DNA from: Gemmatimonadota bacterium
GTDB lineage: Bacteria; JAAXHH01
Direction: 5' to 3'
Length of the DNA stretch: 64,000 nucleotides
Assembly: GCA_009837395.1 (NCBI GenBank)
Contig: VXTP01000008.1
Span: forward strand, 1-64,000
Shown here: in pieces, positions 35,973 to 47,466 of the stretch
Layout: each line of letters starts with the position of its first letter
Position numbering within the stretch: position 1 is the first letter of the stretch
The notes under the pieces: generated by a model
The model's database searches: none
Told to the model about the DNA's origin: nothing
The model's input: only the letters and a program-made list of their open reading frames with translations
Position numbers and translations under genes: made by a program

Positions 35973-38383
35973 ATGATCCGGAACTACCTGACCGTCGCCT
36001 TGCGAAACCTGCGCAGGCACAAGGGCTATTCGGCCATCAACGTCCTCGGGCTGGCCATCGGCATGGCGAGCTGCGTGCTGATCCTGCTCTACGTGCAGGA
36101 CGAACTCGCCTACGACCAGCATCACGAGAAAAAAGACCGCATCTACCGCATCGCGGAATCCGCTGTGATAACGGACCGGCCGATCGAAGCGGCCGTCACG
36201 CCCCCGTCCTGGGCGCCGGTCTTGCGCGGGACTATCCGGAAATCGAAAGCTACACCCGGATCAAGCCGCCGGGCTCCCGCTGGCTCATCCGGTATGAGGA
36301 GAACCGGTTCTACGAGCGGTACTTCATTTTTGCGGACTCGTCGGTCTTCGACATCTTCACCATCCCGCTCGTACAGGGTAACCCCGCCACCGCCCTGGTC
36401 GAACCGCATACCGTGGTGCTGTCCGAATCCATGGCCGGCAAGTACTTCGGAGACGAGAACCCGATCGGGAAGGTGATCACGGGGGACGACCTCTACGAGT
36501 TCACCGTGACCGGCATCATGCGGGACATGCCGCGGACCTCCCACTTCCATTTCGACTTCCTGGCTTCCTTCGCCACGCTGGCGCCGAACCAACTCTACTA
36601 CAGCGATCCGGACGACATTCAGAACGGCGGGTTCAACCACGATCTGTATACCTACCTGCTGCTCCGGGAAGGCGCCACGCGCGAGGAAATGGAATCCAGA
36701 TTCCGCCCATTCCTGGACAAATACCTTAGCGAAACGCTCCAATCCGCGGGCATTGAGGCCAACCCCTACCTGCAGCCGCTCACGGAGATTTACCTGCATT
36801 CCAACATCGAAGCCGAGCTGCGGCCCAACAGCGACATCCGTTACGTCTATATCTTCACGTCCCTGGCCGTCTTCATTCTCGTCATCGCCTGCGTGAATTT
36901 CATGAACCTGTCCACCGCCCGGTCCGCCCGCAGGGCGCAGGAGGTCGGGATCCGGAAGGTCCTGGGCGCCCAGCGTATTCAGCTGATAAGGCAGTTCATC
37001 GGCGAATCGGTACTGCTCGCGCTGGTCGCGCTGGTCATCGCCCTCGCCCTGGTGCACCTGCTGCTGCCGCAATTCAACCTGTTGTCCGGCAAGTCTCTGG
37101 TCATGGACTACGGGTCGGCCTGGCTGGTGCCGGCGCTGGCGGCCATCACGCTTTTCGTCGGTTTCGCCGCCGGAGGATATCCCGCGTTCCTGCTCTCTTC
37201 CTTCAGGCCGGTGGCCGTGCTGACCGGCGCGCTGAAGTCCGGCGCCTCCCATTCGGTACTCAGAAAGGTGCTGATCACCTTCCAGTTCAGCGTCTCTATC
37301 CTCATGATGGTGGGCACGGCCGTGGTCTTAAGCCAGCTGGAGTACATGCAGAACAAGCGGCTGGGATTCGAAAGCGAGCACCTGGCGGTCGTCCGCATGC
37401 CGGATGAAGCGGCCCTCAGGGGGTACGGGGCCTACAAGAACGCGGTGCTGCAGTATCCCGAGATCCTGAAAGTGAGCACTTCGAGCAGCGTACCCGGGGC
37501 GCAGACCAGCCTGAACCTGTTGACGCCGGAGGGGTTGCCCTCCGACCAGAGCCCGGTTTTCCAGACGATCTGGGGGGACTTCGACTTCGCGGAAACCATG
37601 GCATTCGAGCTGGCCGCCGGACGTACGTTCGACACCGCCTTCGCCACCGATTCATCGGCCTGCCTGATCAACGAGACCGCCGTGCGCGCCCTGGGTTGGG
37701 AGAATGCGATCGACAAGACCTTCCGGTTCGCGGGTTCGCCGGAAACCGCGCCGTCGCACCGGGTGATCGGCGTCATGAGGGACTTCCACCAGCACTCGCT
37801 GCGCCAACCCATCGAACCCCTGATGATCCTGTTCAACGCACCCGGACCGTACATGGTCATCCGGATACGGGGGGAGGCCCCGCGGCGGGGCATGGAGATC
37901 CTGCAGGACCAGTGGCGGCAGATCTATCCGAACCACCCGGCCATGGAGATTTCGTTTCTCGACGCGAACCTCGAGCAACTTTACTCCGCCGAACAGCGGC
38001 TGGGCAGCGTCTTCATCGCCGGCGCCGCGCTTTCCATGCTGATCGCCTGCCTGGGGCTCCTGGGCCTTTCGTCCTACATGGCCGAACAGCGGACCCGGGA
38101 GATCGGGATCCGCAAAGTCCTCGGCGCCACGATATCGAACGTGATCGTGCTATTGTCCGGGGACTTCACGAAACTCGTCCTGCTGGCCTTCGTGATCGGC
38201 GCACCCGTGGGATACTTTGCCATGGGTGCGTGGCTCGAGGACTTCCCGTACCGGGTCGAACTGGGTATCGGCGTTTTCGTACTGGCCGGTCTGGCCGCGC
38301 TGATCATTTCCTGGCTGACGGTGGGATACCAGGCGTTCAAGGCGGCCACGGCCAACCCGGCGGACGCGGTGCATGGGGAGTGA
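35973..38383 (+). pseudogene. second FtsX/MacB-like permease, interrupted by a one-base frameshift
   Basis: Tandem paralog of the preceding permease, highly similar along its whole length. The frame from the ATG at 35973 (MIRNYLTVALRNLRRHKGYS) matches to the PPSWAPVL segment. At about 36221-36224 the reading frame shifts: one base is missing relative to the paralog, and the correct continuation (ARDYPEIESYTRIK) is in another frame that stays open to 38383. Joined, the product would be about 803 residues with the same two FtsX blocks (RRAQEVGIRKVLGAQR, EQRTREIGIRKVLGA). The rest shows no further damage, so a sequencing or assembly error is as likely as a recent mutation. Confidence 0.85.
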
Positions 38384-38394
38384 GGGGGATTACT

Positions 38395-39624
38395 CTAACT
38401 ACTCACCAGCACCTTCTTCAGCGCCGCGATGAAGGCCTCGTTCTCCTCGGGCAGGCCGGCGGTGACGCGGATCCAGCCTTCGATATTCCAACGCGCTCTC
38501 GCGTTGCCCACCAGGACATTGTGTTCCTCGCGCATACGGCGGACGAGTTCATCCACGTCGGACTTCATGTTCATCATCACGAAACTCGACTCGCTCGGCG
38601 CGTATTCGATGCCCATGGCGTCCAGCTGCTCGTAGAAATACCGTTTCCCCCGGCTCACCAGTTCCTGTGAACGCCGCAGGTGGTCCGTGTCGTCGAGGGC
38701 CGCCGACGCGGCGTGGGTGGACAGAAGGGTAAGCGTGTTGGCCCGGTGGCGGCCGATCCGCTCGATCACCTCCGGCCGGGCGACCGCGTATCCCACCCGC
38801 ATGCCGGCCATGCCGAAGACCTTGGAAAACGTGCGTGTCACGATCACGTTGGGATGGTCTGCAATCAACGATGCCGCGCCTTCGCGGTCGTCCTCGTTCT
38901 CGGCAAATTCGATATAGGCCTCGTCGACGAGGACCAGGACACGCTCGGGGATCGACTCGACGAAGGGCCTCAGCTGCGACATGGGGGTCAACTGGCCCGT
39001 GGGATTACCGGGGGTGGTCACGACGACCATGGCCGTCCGGTCGGTCACGGCCGCGCTGAGACCGTCCAGATCCGGTTTCATGCCTTCCAGCAAGGGAACC
39101 CGGACCGGTTCCGCGTTGGCCACGCCGGCGAATCGGGTGATGAAACCGAAGCCTGGCAGGCTTTCCACGACCTCCGTACCCTCGCGAACGTAAGCGTGGC
39201 CGATGGCGAACAGCAGGTCCGACGACCCGGCGCCGACAGCGACCCAAGCGCCAGGTACCGGGGCGAAGGGACTGTCCGTCCACTCCACGACGGGAACGCC
39301 GTGCCGGCGGGCAAGCTTGCCCAGCAGGTCCGGGTTCTGGCCATACCGGTTGATGCTGGTCACCAGGGACAAAACCGCCTCGACCGCCCGGGGAGACGGT
39401 CCCAGGGCGTTCTCGTTGGAATCAATGCGCACCAGGCCCGGTGGTACGCCCCAACCGCGTACGGAAGGGCCGCCCACCATCTGTGCCACCGCTTCGTAAC
39501 TGCCGAACGAAATCGCACCGGCCCCCGCCAGGGCGCCTTTCAGGAATCCCCGGCGCGATAGCCCTGGCCTGGTCCGCGAAAGCCCCGGCCTGGTCGTGGT
39601 ACTTGCTTCTTTTCTGTCGGACAT
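38395..39624 (-). CDS. Tat-exported histidinol-phosphate-aminotransferase-like PLP enzyme
   Basis: 409 residues from the ATG at 39624 (AGGAG 8 nt upstream). A duplicated RPGLSRTRPGLSRRGFLKGAL stretch carries the twin-arginine signal. The catalytic part is class I/II HisC-like: NENALGPSP, TTPGNPTGQ, LVDEAYIEF (PLP Asp/Tyr) and RTFSKVFGMAGMRVGYAV (Schiff-base Lys in FSK), ending with the substrate arginine in GWIRVTAGL. Export makes a role in histidine synthesis unlikely; transamination of an amino acid outside the cytoplasm is more plausible. It is divergent from metH. Confidence 0.86.
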   Translation of the reverse strand: MSDRKEASTTTRPGLSRTRPGLSRRGFLKGALAGAGAISFGSYEAVAQMVGGPSVRGWGVPPGLVRIDSNENALGPSPRAVEAVLSLVTSINRYGQNPDLLGKLARRHGVPVVEWTDSPFAPVPGAWVAVGAGSSDLLFAIGHAYVREGTEVVESLPGFGFITRFAGVANAEPVRVPLLEGMKPDLDGLSAAVTDRTAMVVVTTPGNPTGQLTPMSQLRPFVESIPERVLVLVDEAYIEFAENEDDREGAASLIADHPNVIVTRTFSKVFGMAGMRVGYAVARPEVIERIGRHRANTLTLLSTHAASAALDDTDHLRRSQELVSRGKRYFYEQLDAMGIEYAPSESSFVMMNMKSDVDELVRRMREEHNVLVGNARARWNIEGWIRVTAGLPEENEAFIAALKKVLVSS

Positions 39625-39745
39625 TGGAACACTCCTAACCCGGATTGTCGAATGCTCGGACTGTCGATCCGTGGTAGACACCTGTTGATTTCTTGTTATT
39701 ACTTCATGATATATCGGCGTATCACGGATGGGAAGACCAATTGCG

Positions 39746-39840
39746 TGGACCTTTACGCCCCTCGGACCTTGACGCACGCCGACGTTGGCACTCTCACCGA
39801 CCTTAACGTGCGCTCCGACCTTGACGATCCCCCGGACCTC
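39746..39840 (+). repeat. six degenerate 17/18-bp repeats upstream of metH
   Basis: Copies related to CGGACCTTGACG begin at 39746, 39763, 39779, 39797, 39815 and 39833. The period is 16-18 bp, with 1-5 mismatches per copy. The array fills most of the divergent spacer 39625-39947. A shorter pair with the same spacing (CGGATTGTCGA / CGGACTGTCGA) lies at 39641 and 39657. Confidence 0.7.
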
Positions 39841-39882
39841 CCGTAGATTTATGGCACGCCACTCGCGTAGTACATCCTCGAT

Positions 39883-39888
39883 AAGGAG
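39883..39888 (+). promoter_or_regulatory. strong AAGGAG ribosome site without a usual start codon
   Basis: AAGGAG here is followed at 5-nt spacing only by ATC (39894), in frame with metH; an in-frame TAA at 39882 closes the frame upstream. The first conventional start in frame is TTG at 39948, which has no ribosome site of its own. Confidence 0.5.
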
Positions 39889-39947
39889 ACCGCATCTTCA
39901 GCCAGTTCCATCCCGTAACAACTGAAACCCACCTCCTGCTGGACCGG

Positions 39948-43649
<3,702 letters not shown>

Positions 43650-43769
43650 TCTGCAGCCTGCTATCCCGCCGTAGACCGCAGCTATTTGCCAATCGCTCTG
43701 GCATATTTTCCAAGGGTTGACAACCGGATGTCTTCCGCAAGATCTCCGTCAGGCTTCCGGCCACGTATC

Positions 43770-44132
43770 TCACGACGGGGGTTCCCATAGTTCGATCGCG
43801 TTTCCTTCGGGGTCATGTATGCGGGCGAAGCGGCCGATGCCCTCCATTTCGATTTCGTGGCTGACCTCGATATCCGCGGACTTCAGTTGCGTGATCATCG
43901 CATCCAAATCAGCCACGCGGAAATTCAGCATGAATGACTTATCCGGCGCGAAATAGTCCGTGTCAGCATCGAAGGGTGAGAAAACCGTCACACCGGACTC
44001 GGTTACCCATGGCGCCATCTCCATGTCTGTCGGAGCGGGATTGATGCCAAGATGATCCAGATACCATTTCGCAAGTCCTTCTGCATCCTTTGCCCGAAAG
44101 AAGAACCCGCCGAATCCCTGAACTCTTTGCAC
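43770..44132 (-). CDS. glyoxalase/VOC superfamily protein
   Basis: 120 residues with the paired beta-alpha-beta-beta-beta units of the vicinal oxygen chelate fold. GFGGFFFRAKDAEGLAKWYLDHLG opens the first unit, and FARIHDPEGNAIELWEP closes the second with the usual metal-ligand glutamate. The first-unit ligand is not obvious, so the function may be lyase-like, dioxygenase-like or binding only. It is a single gene, not obviously linked to its neighbours. Confidence 0.82.
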   Translation of the reverse strand: MQRVQGFGGFFFRAKDAEGLAKWYLDHLGINPAPTDMEMAPWVTESGVTVFSPFDADTDYFAPDKSFMLNFRVADLDAMITQLKSADIEVSHEIEMEGIGRFARIHDPEGNAIELWEPPS

Positions 44133-44181
44133 GCTTCGTCCTTTCTTTGATGGTCAGGCCGACATCTTCTTTTCTCGCCGA

Positions 44182-44835
44182 CTACCTGCTTAACACCGCC
44201 GTGCCCCACGTGCTGGGGTCCACGTGGACGCGCAGGTCCCGCCCGGCGCACCACCACTGGGCGGGGTACTCCGAATTGTTGAGGAAATAGGTGAAGCCCA
44301 GCCGGGGGAACTCTTCCGGGTCGTATCCGCTGAGGGTTTCGGTCGGGAGGCACACCTCCAGGGTGTAACCGCGGTCCGTGATCAGGGACGCGATGGGAAG
44401 CGCTTCCGGTTCCGGCATGTTCCAGTTCTCGCGGGAACGGTCGACCTGCGAGGGCTTGACCACGGGCCGGTCCCCGCGGTCGCCGCCCCCTGTGGGCAGG
44501 CAGTTGAACTGGTGGCAGTACCTTCCCGCCCGCCTGGCGGTCTTCACGTCGCGCGTGTCCAGCCAGATCTGGAAACTGTCCCCGGTCCAGTGCCGTCCGT
44601 AGTGGGACTGTACCGGCTTTCGCTTGCGCACGTCCACAGCGAAGTACAGGCCCTCGTCGTTCCAGGCCATGTAGACGTCCGCGGCTTTCGGCCGGTTCTC
44701 CAGGAATCCCAGGTCGGGTACGAGGTATTCGTCATTCCAGTCGTCCAGGACGCCGTTGATCCGGGGCGCCTGCTCGCGGTATCTGCACTGGAAGGCGTAG
44801 GCGAAGTAGACTCGGTTGGGAATGTCCAGCGGCAT
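44182..44835 (-). CDS. CBM9-like carbohydrate-binding family protein
   Basis: 217 residues forming one CBM9-like beta-sandwich. It opens with the family phrase PRINGVLDDWNDEYLVPDLG and continues VYMAWNDEGLYFAVDVRKRK and GDSFQIWLDTRD. No signal peptide is visible. Related proteins with two copies of this domain occur at 52.5-54.3 kb. The family is often fused to enzymes or found alone in polysaccharide-degrading bacteria; the ligand here is unknown. It ends 6 bp after the alkyltransferase gene and is probably co-transcribed with it. Confidence 0.78.
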   Translation of the reverse strand: MPLDIPNRVYFAYAFQCRYREQAPRINGVLDDWNDEYLVPDLGFLENRPKAADVYMAWNDEGLYFAVDVRKRKPVQSHYGRHWTGDSFQIWLDTRDVKTARRAGRYCHQFNCLPTGGGDRGDRPVVKPSQVDRSRENWNMPEPEALPIASLITDRGYTLEVCLPTETLSGYDPEEFPRLGFTYFLNNSEYPAQWWCAGRDLRVHVDPSTWGTAVLSR

Positions 44836-44841
44836 AGGCAG

Positions 44842-45360
44842 TCAGCGGTTATAGTCCGTACCTTCGAGATCGAGCAGAAACGCCTTGACCTCCGGCCGGC
44901 CGCCGTAGCCTCCCAGGCGTCCGTCGCTGGTGATCACGCGGTGGCAGGGAATCAGGAGGCCGATGTCGTTACTGCTGTTGGCCTGGCCCACCGCCCGGGC
45001 GGCCCGGGGCCTGCGCACCTGCTCGGCCACCCACTTGTAGGAGCGCCACTGCCCGTATGGAATAGCCTGCTGCGCGGTCCAGACCTGCCGGGTAAAGGAC
45101 GTGCCCCGCAAGAAATCCACCGGGAGGTCGAAATCCTTCAGCTTGCCTTCGAAATACCGCGTGATCTGGTCTTCGACCGCGGCAAGCAACCTGTCGTCCG
45201 GGACGAAGGCGAGTTGCGCGTCGAAGCGGTTCAGCACGTCCGTCGCGAATGCCTCGTCCGTGACACCGGAGGTAACCCGGCATACGCCCGCTTCACTGGC
45301 CGCCGCGTACATGGGGCCGAGCGGCGTGGGGAAGACCGTGTATTTCAGTACCTGCTTCAA
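44842..45360 (-). CDS. ogt: methylated-DNA--protein-cysteine S-methyltransferase (Ogt type)
   Basis: Repairs O6-alkylguanine by irreversible transfer to its own cysteine. The catalytic domain has IPYGQWRSYKWVAEQV (helix-turn-helix entry), RAVGQANSSNDIGLLIPCHRVI (Asn hinge and the reactive Cys in PCHR near residue 139) and GRLGGYGGR. The N-terminal half is the short Ogt-type cap. A TTG at 45360, 12 bp after the upstream gene's stop, gives 172 residues, the normal size. No ribosome site is clear, so translation may be coupled to the preceding hydrolase gene. Confidence 0.88.
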   Translation of the reverse strand: MKQVLKYTVFPTPLGPMYAAASEAGVCRVTSGVTDEAFATDVLNRFDAQLAFVPDDRLLAAVEDQITRYFEGKLKDFDLPVDFLRGTSFTRQVWTAQQAIPYGQWRSYKWVAEQVRRPRAARAVGQANSSNDIGLLIPCHRVITSDGRLGGYGGRPEVKAFLLDLEGTDYNR

Positions 45361-45371
45361 TAGGTTCTGGG

Positions 45372-46421
45372 CTATCCTACGATGTCGCGGTCCCGCAGGC
45401 CCTGGGCCAGCGCCCGCGCGATGACCTCGCTGCCTTCGATGGTGGGATGCCAGGTATCGGCGAAGTACCGTTCGCGTTCTCCGTCCATCCCGGTAAAAGC
45501 GGCGTTGAGATCGATGAGGTCCGTATCTTCTTCCATGGCCAGCCGGCGGATCGAGCCATCGTAGATATCGTAGAGTTGCCTGAGGCGGTCGAGGTCTCCC
45601 CGGGCCAGAAAGGACGGATACCGCATCTTGTCGAGGCTTTGCATGGACATCTCCGCGCCGTTGCCGGATATGAGCGTCGGAAGGGTCGTCAGGACGACGC
45701 GGATCCGGTCGTTTTTCGCCGTCTGGATGAGGCGGCGCATATTGTATTCGTAGTTCTCCGGGAGGAAGTCCTCGAGGTCGAAGGAGCCGATGGGCGGCGG
45801 CGGGTTCAGTTCCAGGATCTCCTTGGCTTCGTCCAACAGCCTCAGGCCCGTGTTTCCGCCGTTGCCGTAGTGCCAGTAGGACTGGGTCTTCCTGCGCATG
45901 TCGGGATAGTGCTTCGGATTTCCCAGCCACATATCGTTCCAGCCGATGTATACGATCAGGATATCCGGATCGAAAGCCAGGAGCCGTGGAAGGCGCAACT
46001 GGGCGTTGATGGACGCGTGGTCGTCCACGCCAGCGTTGATCACCTGGTGATCGCGTTCCAGGTCCATCTGGGCCAATTGCCGTTCCAGCTGGTAGGGATA
46101 GGGTGAATCATCCCCGGGCGCGCCGAAGGTGCAGGAGTCGCCGAGACACATGATCCGGACGGCTTCGGGATCCTTCCGTATCGGAAAGTCCGTCCCCCGG
46201 AACCCGTAGTCGTTGATCCGGATGCCGGCCACGCTGTATCCCGGCATCAGTTCCCAGCCGCTGCGGTTGTGGAACACGATGTAGGGATGGGCGCCGTCGT
46301 ATTCCTCGTGGAACCAGCGGTCCCTGTTGTACGCGTGATCCTGACGGCGGAGGTAGAACTCCGCCCCCACGAGGGCGCCTACGGCGGCGCCGGCCATGGC
46401 GGCAAATGCGTAACGCTTCAT
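45372..46421 (-). CDS. SGNH/GDSL-type hydrolase with N-terminal membrane anchor
   Basis: 349 residues from the ATG at 46421 (GGAG 7 nt upstream). A hydrophobic segment at residues 4-22 anchors or exports the protein. SGNH blocks are present. Block I is CLGDSCTFG near residue 95 (nucleophile Ser after Asp), block II is the VINAGV glycine, block III is IGWNDMW (oxyanion Asn), and block V is DTWHPTIEGS (Asp and catalytic His). DYGFRGTDFP near residue 70 is typical of a lipid- or glycan-esterase subgroup. Likely an envelope esterase or deacetylase. Confidence 0.84.
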   Translation of the reverse strand: MKRYAFAAMAGAAVGALVGAEFYLRRQDHAYNRDRWFHEEYDGAHPYIVFHNRSGWELMPGYSVAGIRINDYGFRGTDFPIRKDPEAVRIMCLGDSCTFGAPGDDSPYPYQLERQLAQMDLERDHQVINAGVDDHASINAQLRLPRLLAFDPDILIVYIGWNDMWLGNPKHYPDMRRKTQSYWHYGNGGNTGLRLLDEAKEILELNPPPPIGSFDLEDFLPENYEYNMRRLIQTAKNDRIRVVLTTLPTLISGNGAEMSMQSLDKMRYPSFLARGDLDRLRQLYDIYDGSIRRLAMEEDTDLIDLNAAFTGMDGERERYFADTWHPTIEGSEVIARALAQGLRDRDIVG

Positions 46422-46799
46422 TCCCGTTCTCCGGCTGTCATGCACCCTTTTCCGGCCGATTGGACCGGACGGTTCGCAAACTTCATCCCAATCCACGTTG
46501 CCGTCGCGCTCCCCCTGAATTTAAGGGCACGCAGGCCGAAATCGCAAGTGAAAACGCATGCCCGTTTTTGTTTGACGACAACGCCTCCGTTCCCTGTATA
46601 ACCATTAGTGAAAGGTCTTGACGGTGACCGGAGCGACTTCCATATTCATAGGGTGGTTCCCTACCCGTTTACCACAGGACACCGGTCTTGCCGGTTCCGG
46701 TTCTCGTGATTACTCGCCAGCCGGATGCTGTCGTCAGCACTTCGTCCGTTCCGGCTGGTTTAAATTTGATGGCACATATTCGTAGATTGAGGAGGTCCT
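46422..46799. other. 378-bp divergent spacer before the aldehyde oxidoreductase operon
   Basis: No gene is supported here. A possible sigma70-like pair lies at 46572-46602 (described separately), and a strong GAGGAGG ribosome site lies just before 46800. No repeat or hairpin stands out. Confidence 0.55.
46572..46602 (+). promoter_or_regulatory. candidate promoter of the pao-like operon
   Basis: TTGACG at 46572-46577 and TATAAC at 46597-46602 are separated by 19 bp, about 200 bp upstream of the first operon gene. The spacing is long, so this is tentative. Confidence 0.3.
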
Positions 46800-47462
46800 A
46801 TGGCTGATCGACACGATGAAGCCAGGCCCGATGAATCGTCCCATCCCGAAACGAAATCGGGGACCCGGTTCACGCGCCGTGGTTTTCTCAAGGGCGCGGG
46901 TGCGGGTGCGGTAACGGCTGCCGTAGCGCCGGCCATCCTGGTTTCAGAAGCCGGGACGGCGGCCGCCCAGGAAGCCGAGGGCGTCATGTCGGCGACCATA
47001 ACGCTCGACGTAAACGGCCAGTCGCACAACGTCGAGGTGGAAGCGCGCACGACCCTGGCCGACGCGCTGCGGGACAGGCTGGAGATCACCGGTCCCAAAG
47101 TGGTCTGCGACAAGGGCGAATGCGGGGCCTGCACCGTGGAGTTGGACGGCAAGCTCGTCTTCAGCTGCATGACGCTGGCCATGGACGCCCAGGGCCGAAA
47201 GATCGAGACCGTGGAAGGCATGGCGGACGGCGACAGTCTGCATCCCATCCAGGAAGCCTTCGTCGAGAAGGACGCCCTGATGTGCGGATTCTGCACGCCG
47301 GGGTTCCTGATGTCCTCCAAATCGTTGCTGGACGCCAACGACAACCCGACGCCGGAAGAGGTCCGGGAGGGTCTGTCCGGCAACATCTGTCGCTGCGGCA
47401 CCTATCCCCACGTGTTCGAGGCCGTGATGAGCGCCGCCGAAAAGATGCGGAAGGGAGGGTGA
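46800..47462 (+). CDS. aldehyde oxidoreductase 2Fe-2S subunit (PaoA-like, Tat-exported)
   Basis: 220 residues. The twin-arginine signal TRRGFLKGAGAGAVTAA occupies residues 20-50. The plant-type 2Fe-2S domain has CDKGECGACTVELDGKLVFSC near 103-125. A second 2Fe-2S helical domain has CGFCTPGF and CRCGTYPHV. Length, signal and domain order match PaoA/YagT of the periplasmic aldehyde oxidoreductase rather than cytoplasmic xanthine dehydrogenase. It is first in a four- or five-gene set with stops and starts 3-5 bp apart, and passes electrons between the molybdenum and FAD subunits. Confidence 0.9.
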   Translation: MADRHDEARPDESSHPETKSGTRFTRRGFLKGAGAGAVTAAVAPAILVSEAGTAAAQEAEGVMSATITLDVNGQSHNVEVEARTTLADALRDRLEITGPKVVCDKGECGACTVELDGKLVFSCMTLAMDAQGRKIETVEGMADGDSLHPIQEAFVEKDALMCGFCTPGFLMSSKSLLDANDNPTPEEVREGLSGNICRCGTYPHVFEAVMSAAEKMRKGG

Positions 47463-47466
47463 GCCG

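Noticed and set aside
39728-39896. Full cobalamin riboswitch upstream of metH
   Set aside because: Only three short elements match in order, and I could not draw the required paired stems; kept as part of a finding, not as a feature.
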